Source of the DNA: Hepsetus odoe
Taxonomy: Eukaryota; Chordata; Actinopteri; Characiformes; Hepsetidae
Reading direction: 5' to 3'
Length of the DNA stretch: 64,000 nt
NCBI GenBank assembly: GCA_017165825.1
Contig: CM029379.1
Coordinates: forward strand, 16,843,054-16,907,053
Numbering within the stretch: the first letter of the stretch is position 1; each line of letters begins with the position of its first letter. Made by a program: the position numbers and the translations under genes. Positions 56,638 to 64,000 of this stretch are shown here, piece after piece. Under the pieces are notes generated by a model. It saw only the letters and a program-made list of their open reading frames with translations. It did not search any database and was not told where the DNA came from.

Positions 56638-58529
56638 CACTGTGAAACTTTCACTCTAAAAGCTGACCCACTTAGGATATGAAACACTAACCTCAGCTAA
56701 GCTGATATATTTCTTTAAGACAGCTCTATGGCAGAGCTCATAACCGAGGGACACCGCAGCTAAAATATATTTTAAAACTGATCTTCAGAAAAACACATTG
56801 TTTAAAAGCTATACAAGATCTTCTACATTTCTAATGCTGTTACAATTCCACAGGGATGAGAGCAGAATTTTGATTAAAGCTTGATGTTTATGCCCAAAAT
56901 GACAAGATTTAGAAGCGCTGGTCTAAAGAAAGAATAACTGAAATGCCTGTGCTAGGACAAACACTCTGAACAGTGAGCAGTAAATGTGTCTTCTGCACTG
57001 AACCCATCTGAACACCAGGAGCAGCAAGCTGCACACCTGCACCCAGGGGTCAGTTGTGGGGTCAAGTGCCTTGTGCCAGGGCACTTTTGCCATGGATGCA
57101 GGGGGATCCCCTATCCCAGTGCTCATAGGGCAAAAGATGGAAAAACACCCTGGACAGAGTGGCACACAGATAGGCAGATAATCAAAAACCCCAACTAGTG
57201 GATGAAAGTATATGTCTTAACATGATATTCAAGTCCATTCTTTGTGCTGTAGGAGCCCCAACAAAGCTCCCGTCTGAAGCATATACCTTCGACACACCAC
57301 AGAACGTTCCATTCTACCATTCTGATTCATGCCATGTCACACTGGTACCGTTCACGGTCCAGACCCTATTTATGACAAGTAATTGCACAGCATGTAAATC
57401 TGCTTTGAATGTATTGTTTCTGTGGTGAAACATCAACACATGTATTCTGCATTTACAGCTGCTGACGTGCGATCACATAAGGTCATTTACATAAACTTGT
57501 CAGGATATAAAAAAAAGGCAACTTGGTTGTGAGAAGAAAAGGGAGAGAAATAGTAAAAAAATGGTATGACTACAGATAATTAAAATATATAATTAAAAAT
57601 CCAATTATTTTTCGAGTTGAAATTAAATATATGAAAAGTGCAGAATGTGGGAGCTTTGGAAAAATAAAGGCCCCACAGAAGAGCTGTTCTGGTTCCATAA
57701 AGAAGCTTTTTTTATTCACAAAGTGTTTCTTTCAAGATGAAAAACCCTGTAAGTTTCAAGAATGCCACATGAAATGTAATGAAAGTAAAGGCTTCTTTAC
57801 TAATTAAATACAGAGAACCACACATTCAAGACACTAACTTTTTAGAAACCAATTCAAAAAATCTTTCTGTTTACCTGAGAACCATGACAGGACATGAAGT
57901 AGCCTCAGGTTCAGACATCTGGCTTGTAGTGATCAGCATTTCACACCCCTGAGGCAAGACAGTCCTGTTCCAACCAGGTAATCATGGTATAAAATGTCAA
58001 AAATCGGTGGTCTGAGGACAGTCCTGAGGCTGAATTCAGTGCAGAGACGGATTCTTTCGATGTGGACGCAGCTTTTACGATCAGAGCTCAGAAAGCATGG
58101 GCCTTTAGTAAAGAGATTAAAGGTGGGATTGAGAGCTAATCCTGAAGGCACAAGCGGAGAAAGTTAATCCAGCTGTCAGAGTGATCGTTATCCTCCAGTG
58201 TCTTTCAGAGTTGTTTCTTTAGTCTTCAACAATGTTTAAGTAGTTTTTACGAGTTAAAGCAACATTTACACCAATGCTAGGACTCAAGGTTTCCCAGCAA
58301 GATGTTTACCAGAGCATCACACTCCCTCTACCGGTTTAATTTTCTCCAGGTAAGAAATGCACATACCCATTGTCCAAATAGCCCATCATTCATCACACAA
58401 GGCCATGATCATTTATTACTCCATACTTCAGTTCTGAAGCTCGTGTGGTCATTGTTGCCAGGGGATGGACTGGCATGGACAAGTTTTGAGGCATTTTATG
58501 TTCACCTTTGACACCTTTCACTCATTAGC

Positions 58530-58800
58530 TTCTCACAAAGTGATACTACAAGTTCTCTGGTCTGACCAGGAAGACTGGTCTTCACTTCACCCACAAACTA
58601 ATAAAGCGTTCGCACTAATGACCTCATGCTGGTTCAACAGTTGTTCTTTCTTGGACCACTTTAGATACTCATCAGTGCTTAACAGGACCCAATCATCTAG
58701 CCATGGTAACGTGGCCCTTCTCAAAGCCAACCAGATCCACATCCTTGCCCATATTTCCTGCCTTCAACACAACTTCAAAAACCACCAGAAATGGCCAAAT
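58530..58800 (-). pseudogene. Tc1/mariner-type transposase relic
   Basis: Read on the - strand it resembles a common fish Tc1-like element around its N-terminal coding part: GGGCCACGTTACCATGGCTA then AAGTGGTCCAAGAAAGAACA. Several stops interrupt it and no termini were recognised. Confidence 0.42.
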
Positions 58801-60264
58801 AAAAAAAGTTTCTTCTTTTTTAAACATAGTGATGGATCATTGTCATTGATCTTTCTTCTGTTTTCTTATGCCAGGGTTAGTGCTTCTATTTCTTACCCTT
58901 TATTACTGCATCTGAAGAGTTAAATGAAGCTTCCTTTCCTGCCTGCTGATCATATCCCTGATCTGTAGCCCAAAAATAATATAGCAGATAAGAATGTGGA
59001 TTTAATCTTCCACCTGATTCATCAAATGCTTTCATAGGCATCCCCAAAAGTTGCATGATATATTAGTGTTATGCATGCTGAGTATTGTAGTGACGGAACA
59101 CTAATAGAAAAAATCAGGGATTCTTTCAGATTGATGAAAGTTTAGACCTGCAAGAGAAATCTCAAGATAATCGGTGCCACCTAGTGTTGTGTACAAGATG
59201 CTCCTTTTAGTGGGGCAACTTGTATAAAAGTACAAGAAATCACCATTAAAGTGATGCAAAAACCTTTGTTAAGCTTGAAGGCTGACCTATGCCTCAGTGT
59301 CATGGCAATGAAAAGGAAAAAATGGCCACTAATCTCCAATGTAATGAATCAGCCAAGAAATGTTCAGTGAATTTCTTAGCCAAGAAGTAGAAGTCATGGA
59401 GGGGGAATAACCACCATATAATACAAACTGCATGTCTAAACACTCTCAGTGTTTAAGTGCTTAAATGAACAAAATTAAAGAAAGCTGCCACTACTGTTTT
59501 CAGCAATGTGCAGCCACTTGTCCATTTTTATAATCCCAGTATGACACAGGAACCACATAAGGAGGTCGGATTCAATGCAACTTAGGGAAGAAACGTTGTT
59601 TTAATCCTCTTCCAATGTATTCTACAAGCTGAGGTTTCTGCAGTTGCAGGCAAACAGGAACAAGGTGCTGCATGTTGTCTCTTCTTCTGCTTAAAACCGC
59701 TGACTGCATTAACTCTGGGTGCTATCGACCAAATCTAGACTCCGATTATGAAATCCTGCTCCCTGTGGCTGAACATCAGGGTTAGGTCCTTGGCCTGGAA
59801 CACCTCACGGAAGCTTACTATCAGAGAAAAGTTGTTGACTTGTGTACCATGTTGGTCAGGCTATGTTCCATGCAGAAGCAAACACACCCACACAGGACTG
59901 AGCAAACACACACTCACACACAGGGCACATCTCTGATCTCAGATTTGTCTGCAAATTTATCTCTTGTAAAGTTCTTAATGTGGCTCTTAGATTAGTAAGG
60001 CATTTATTTTTATTGAAATAAACTGGAAACCAAGTTTTCTTTCCCCACAAGTCTTGGGAATTGTCCAAATAAATTAGCAAATTGCCCACTTCACTGAAAA
60101 GTTAAATAATTCTAAATAAAATAAATTCTTTTCGGCCATGTCAGCACATCTGTCTTGAACAGTTTGAAAGATCCTTGCTGGGAGTGACCCATGTACCTAA
60201 AATTATATAACCGTATTGACCGTGTTCCCCATTAACTCAGTACAAACAAGGACAAATCATTCTT

Positions 60265-60566
60265 TTAGAAAAGGGGTAAGGATTTATTTGCTTGTGCTTA
60301 GCTGAACACAGATGACCTAAAGAGGCTGAACAATTTAAAAACAGATTGATAGGATCAATGGAAGTCCAACAAGAAAACCACAGCAGACTGTGATAGATTA
60401 TGGTCAGATAACCTGACATATAGGCATACTGACATACCTGACTAGGCATATTGACATACCTGATAAGACCAGGAATGAAATGCATGTAAAACTTTGCACC
60501 AGTTTAGAGATTCACCAGTGATTTTTCTTTCATAACCATCAATTCAATGGAGACACCGACACATGT
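60265..60566 (-). other. fgg: fgg 3' UTR with polyadenylation signal
   Basis: About 300 nt after the stop. TTTATT on + at 60283-60288 reads AATAAA on the - strand, a normal distance for a short fibrinogen 3' UTR. The cleavage point is inferred. Confidence 0.6.
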
Positions 60567-60754
60567 CTAAGGGCTCGGGAAGTCTCCTTTTCCAAAGCTG
60601 TCGACACCCTGCTGGCCGCCAGCTTGGATTCTGTTGATGGGAATGATCTTCATGGTCGTCTGCTTCATGGAGTACCAGCGGCTGTGCCATGTGGCCCAAA
60701 TTATGCCATTGTCAAAACCATACTGACCAGCATCCTTTTCTGTGTACTTACCAC
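60567..60754 (-). CDS. fgg: fgg exon g (C-terminal segment, stop)
   Basis: 188 nt, residues 333-394 and TAG. FDNGIIWATWHSRWYSMKQT leads into the tail QAGGQQGVDSFGKGDFPSP, the region that in human gamma is cross-linked by factor XIIIa and bound by platelet integrin. Confidence 0.96.
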
Positions 60755-61207
60755 CTGTGGTGTGTCAAAAAAGTAAAAGACATCAAAAGATAAGGAGTGG
60801 GGATATTCCTTATTTAGAAAACTAATAACAATATAACCCTAGGTCAACACTTAATGCCAAAATAAAGGCAGTTTCGACTTTACCTGGGTAATATTTTCCA
60901 TTTAGATGGCCAGCATGGCAACGGTTCATCCACCAACCAGAGCCATCTTGCTTAGCGCAGTTTCCTTGGTACTTGTCGTTGTCTTGGTCAGGGGTGCTGA
61001 ATTGCATTCCATTATGGGACGTGTAGAATTTGTCACTTGGGTCGTCACCAAAGTCAAACCCATCAAAAGCATCGCCGGCATCTCCTCCGAGATAGTATGC
61101 ATAGGTCAGACGGTACTTGTCTACCTCTGGGCCTACTTTGAACATGGCGTAGTCAGCATACCTGCGGAAAATAAGATACATCTGTAGCATTTCTGTAGAA
61201 ATAATAT

Positions 61208-61253
<46 letters not shown>

Positions 61254-61270
61254 AAAAATATATACATAAA

Positions 61271-61350
<80 letters not shown>

Positions 61351-63841
61351 TACATATATATATATATATATAAAATATACACACACACACACACACACAC
61401 ACATACACACACACGGAAAGAGAGAGGAGGTGGGGCATTGACATCCATCTGTAACTGATTTATCTGGATTTCGTGGCTTAGTTTGCTTTGATAAAAAAGG
61501 CCCACCGTATTAACCTTTGTAATTTGGCACTGAATCTACAGCGCAAAGTCCTGTGTGGCTTCCAAGTATACAGAATGTGAAGGACAGATCACTGTTTTGA
61601 AGAACTGATATCTGAGGTTTTATATATAAATGAGGTTTTATATTCTAATTACTTAATTGACTTTTTGGGTCAATCATTTTCATTAAACATATTCAAGCTC
61701 AAACTAACATGTTTCTGTCATAAAGAGTTAAAGGGAAATGGTGGCTGTGTCAGACATAGAAATTTATTTCACACAGGGCCTACTTTTTATTGCCTTCCCA
61801 GTCCACCATCTCTATCCTGAGCACGTAGGGGACGGAAGACTGGATGGACAGCAGGTGGATCTTCTCATTGCCAAGCCAGAACTCTGTCTTGTCATTGGGT
61901 GAGAGATAGCCGAATCCTTCTTTGTACTGGATCCAGTCCTTGTTGAAGTCGACAGTGCCATCTTGCCTCTATAGGACAAACACAAGGCTATTACTGAAAT
62001 GTCAACTTTCTATCTGAACTGTCTTTTGAGTCTAATTTATAATAAAATGCACCGACAATGTGAAAATAAGGTTGGAAATATCCCTGAAAACCTTTCCCAA
62101 CTGTAAAGAGTTCCCACATGCGAGGAAAGTATTCTGCATACCCTTTGCAGCACTGTCCACCCACGGCCGAAGCTGTCAATCTCACAATAGACAAGGAAGG
62201 GTGTGGGTGCTCTTGCGGGCTGAACATAGTACAGGCCGCTGGTTTTGCCACCCTTGTTGGCAATTTCCTGGCAGTCTGAGAAAGAAGAGGTGAATGTGTC
62301 ACATGCCACATAAAACAATTCTTCTGGTTCATTTACACCTTTATTTGAAAGGCTCTTCAAGGGCCATCATTTAAAAAAAGAAATGAGTGAGACTGTGTGA
62401 CGAGCCGTTTGATGTCTCAAAATTTGATTAAGGATAAGTGAAGCAATGGAGATGTCTACCTTTGCCTGTGACAGGCTGTATCTCCACTGTGTCCTTGCAA
62501 GGTATTTTGCACTTCTGGTCCAGCTGAAGGGCCAGCTGCTTCAGAGTGAGCATACGCTTGTCGTTGGCAGCCAGGGTGGACTGCAGGGTACTGGGGGAAT
62601 GATTGAGGAAAAGGTGAGATGAATGTATTAAGAGATGAGCCTGATATTACACTGTGAACAAACAGATACATATCATTAGTATCCGAGATTAAAGCTACAG
62701 GCGCTAGTAAAGGTGTGTGTATATATATATTGGGTGGAGGATGTTGAAGATGGAGCAGCCAGGAAGGAGTTAAAAGAGGAAGACCAAAGATGAGGTTTAC
62801 GGATGTGGTGAGAGAGGACATGCAGACAGCTGGTTGAAGGAGGAAGATGCAGAGGACAGAAAGAAATGGAGACGGTTGCTATGGCAACCCCTAAATGGGA
62901 GTAGCTGAAAGTAGACGAAGAAATCTAAAATTATTAAAAAAAAAAAAAAAAAAGAAGTCATAGAAAATAGAGTTCAGATGCATCTGGATGTATGTACACT
63001 GTGAGATACTCACTATATTTGCTCCTCCTGAGACAGAATGGTTTTCTCAAAGCGAATCACGTCATCCAGCATATTTCTCGATTTCAGAAGGAACGTATCT
63101 GTGATGAAGAATCAGTGTTGATTCCTTCATTACACTCATATAGGAATGAAAATATGGATCATTTGTGCACTGAAGCATTCTGGTCTATGGTCAATAGCCT
63201 CCATGTTTTTTTCGGAATTTAAACTGAACCAGGATCAGCTTCTCCATCCATATTTTTATTGTGTTCATTAAGCCATAAGAACTATAAACACTAGATGAAT
63301 ACTATTTGACAGTCTTTCATAACAATCTTTCGGTTGGGCTTCTCATTAAACTTTCGGACAAAGACTAATTCATACATGTATATGGGGCAGCGGTGGCCTA
63401 GTGGTTAGGGGCTTGGACCCAGGATCAGAAGGTCGTGGGTTCGAATCCCAGACCAATCGGTTGCCCTGAGGTACCCTTGAGCAAGGTACCATCCCCATCA
63501 CTGCTCCCTGGGTGCTTTAAATATCTGTCCCCTGCTGCACAGTGGGTGAAATCAACTGTATTTTGTTGTGGTTCACTGTGTGCTACTGTGTTTCACAATG
63601 ACAATATAGTCACTTTCACTTGTCCTGTACCGTGTTAGAGAAAATAAGGTACATTACCTGGTGCGGCCTTTTGAGCCTGGGTCTCAGAGTCTCGTAGGTA
63701 GACCACCTTGTCCTGAGCTCCTCTTGTGAGGTTCACAATGTCCAGGAGCAGGGCTTCCATTTCGCTGAGGTCCTTCACCATACCTGGCTTATACTTATCC
63801 AGATAATCTAACACCCCACATGTGGTGGGACAATATTTCCC
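60567..63841 (-). CDS. fgg: fibrinogen gamma chain, 5'-partial, last 7 coding exons
   Basis: Exons on the - strand are 63841-63658, 63098-63014, 62590-62460, 62275-62142, 61968-61784, 61161-60884 and 60754-60567 (1,185 nt, 394 residues plus stop). The product is a secreted plasma subunit of the fibrinogen hexamer. Visible parts are the N-terminal disulfide-ring segment YCPTTCG (3-9), the coiled-coil rod, the second ring (CKIPC, then CKDTVEIQ), and the globular C-terminal domain from about residue 134. The calcium loop DAFDGFDFGDD, the QDGSGWWMN block, CHAGHLNG and FDNGIIWATW are present, so hole-a residues equivalent to human gamma Gln329, Asp330, His340 and Asp364 are kept. The human precursor is 453 residues, so about 60 residues including the signal peptide lie beyond the right edge. 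In vertebrates fgg sits beside fga and fgb and is made in liver. Confidence 0.97.
60884..61161 (-). CDS. fgg: fgg exon f (calcium site, polymerisation pocket)
   Basis: 278 nt, residues 240-333. Contains GDAFDGFDFGDDPSDKF, NCAKQDGSGWWMNRCHAGH and the start of the C-terminal strand. A large (AC)n/(GT)n/(TA)n tract begins about 42 nt upstream of its acceptor. Confidence 0.97.
61205..61425. repeat. compound (TA)n/(AC)n/(GT)n tract with a central palindrome, fgg intron
   Basis: (AC)15 at 61275-61304, ATATAT at 61305-61310 and (GT)19 at 61311-61348 form an inverted repeat with arms of at least 30 bp. TA tracts and a second AC tract lie outside. The block starts about 42 nt upstream of the fgg exon f acceptor. 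Confidence 0.97.
61784..61968 (-). CDS. fgg: fgg exon e (globular domain)
   Basis: 185 nt, residues 179-240, RQDGTVDFNKDWIQYKEGFG and then FWLGNEKIHLL. Donor AA|GTAGGC. Confidence 0.96.
62142..62275 (-). CDS. fgg: fgg exon d (start of globular domain)
   Basis: 134 nt, residues 134-178, CQEIANKGGKTSGLYYVQP and then FLVYCEID and GWTVLQR, the opening of the fibrinogen C-terminal domain. Confidence 0.96.
62460..62590 (-). CDS. fgg: fgg exon c (coiled coil, distal disulfide ring)
   Basis: 131 nt, residues 90-134, ending QKCKIPCKDTVEIQPVTGK with the paired Cys of the distal ring. Confidence 0.95.
62740..62953 (+). mobile_element. LINE 3' fragment with A tail in an fgg intron
   Basis: Contains AAGAGGAAGACCAAAGATGA, GATGTGGTGAGAGAGGACAT and CAACCCCTAAATGGGAGTAG then CTGAAAG, the ORF end and 3' end of a fish RTE/L1-like element, followed by an A run at about 62936-62953. 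It is antisense to fgg. Confidence 0.65.
63014..63098 (-). CDS. fgg: fgg exon b (coiled coil)
   Basis: 85 nt, residues 62-90, TFLLKSRNMLDDVIRFEKTI and onward. It is short and lies between introns that hold a SINE and a LINE 3' fragment. Confidence 0.93.
63384..63622 (+). mobile_element. tRNA-derived SINE (family A, tail type II) in an fgg intron
   Basis: Head GGGGCAGCGGTGGCCTAGTG (tRNA-Glu-like A-box region), perfect B-box GGTTCGAATCC at 63438-63448, body TGCCCTGAGGTACCCTTGAG and tail to TAGTCACTTTCACTT. It is antisense to fgg, about 35 nt from exon a's donor. Confidence 0.9.
63658..63841 (-). CDS. fgg: fgg exon a (disulfide ring, coiled coil)
   Basis: 184 nt, residues 1-62, beginning GKYCPTTCGVLDYLDKYKPG. 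The two Cys of the proximal disulfide ring are present. Acceptor TTTCAG, donor GTAATG. Confidence 0.95.
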
Positions 63842-64000
63842 CTGAAAGAGAGATGAGAATGATAAGTGTTGGCTTAAGAGTGCGTGATTTCAATACATTC
63901 CCTTCATCACGTTCATCTTAACATACAGAACTGGATTATTGCTCATTGTGTTACTCATTTAGCATTTAAATTGTGAATGAATAAAATTGTGATGATTTCT
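63842..64000. other. fgg intron at the right edge
   Basis: No exon recognised; the signal-peptide and first chain exons must lie further right. Confidence 0.6.

Larger units (their letters stand above)
53541..60264. other. intergenic region between the trim2 promoter side and the fgg 3' end
   Basis: Holds a retroposon tail (about 53745-53960), CA and TTTC microsatellites (54.4-54.6 kb), SINEs (55.4 and 56.4 kb) and a Tc1-like relic (58.5-58.8 kb). Short frames such as 58302-58923 carry no recognisable domain. No gene was found. Confidence 0.5.

Noticed and set aside
58302..58923. Two overlapping + strand frames (69 and 152 codons) beginning near a possible splice donor
   Set aside because: No recognisable domain; most of the stretch overlaps a decayed transposase read on the other strand.
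60822..61444. Open frames running into CA/TG/TA repeats
   Set aside because: The parts with real similarity are fgg exon f; the rest is microsatellite translated.
63384..63450. tRNA gene, suggested by perfect A/B boxes (also at 29.8, 33.2 and 56.5 kb)
   Set aside because: No complementary acceptor stem and a shared body and tail follow the head: SINE, not a functional tRNA.
1..64000. CRISPR arrays, operons, phage or bacterial defence systems
   Set aside because: The DNA is eukaryotic; no spaced direct-repeat array or prokaryotic gene arrangement exists here.

Overview
The window is vertebrate, almost certainly ray-finned fish, nuclear DNA. It has long introns with GT/AG splice sites, abundant dinucleotide microsatellites, tRNA-derived SINEs, Tc1/mariner-type elements, and three vertebrate genes assembled here exon by exon with all splice phases agreeing. 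The repeat content suggests an otophysan fish (characin or catfish relatives), but the species cannot be fixed from the sequence.

Layout. (1) About 1-16.6 kb: the 3' part of fhdc1 (the formin INF1/FHDC1) on the + strand. Ten exons encode the last 1,019 residues, from inside the FH2 domain to the stop at 15436. (2) About 16.6-23.4 kb: an intergenic stretch between two convergent genes, with a cluster of tRNA-headed repeats and a long polypyrimidine tract near 21 kb. (3) About 23.4-53.5 kb: trim2 on the - strand. The coding part is complete (11 exons, 25913-33942, 747 residues: RING, B-box, coiled coil, filamin repeat, NHL propeller). Two GC-rich, CCAAT-bearing regions, near 44.9 kb and 53.4 kb, each lie beside a plausible first-exon splice donor and may be alternative promoters. 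(4) About 53.6-60.3 kb: intergenic DNA with SINEs and a decayed transposon. (5) 60.3 kb to the end: fgg, the fibrinogen gamma chain, on the - strand. The last seven coding exons give 394 residues; the signal peptide and first exons lie beyond the right edge.

The three genes do not form a pathway. FHDC1 is an actin/microtubule-acting formin, TRIM2 a neuronal ubiquitin ligase, and FGG a secreted liver clotting protein. Their proximity reflects conserved synteny (FHDC1, TRIM2 and the fibrinogen cluster share human 4q31).

No new multi-gene system was found. The more notable signals are: a fish gamma-chain tail that keeps the factor XIIIa cross-link spacing and carries a KGD tripeptide; microsatellites pressed against three splice acceptors, one forming a large (AC)n/(GT)n palindrome; a modular SINE family sharing one head and body but with two different tails; an unclassified tRNA-headed repeat with a recurring C-run/A-run leader; and possible trim2 leader exons whose upstream reading frame would overlap the main start codon.
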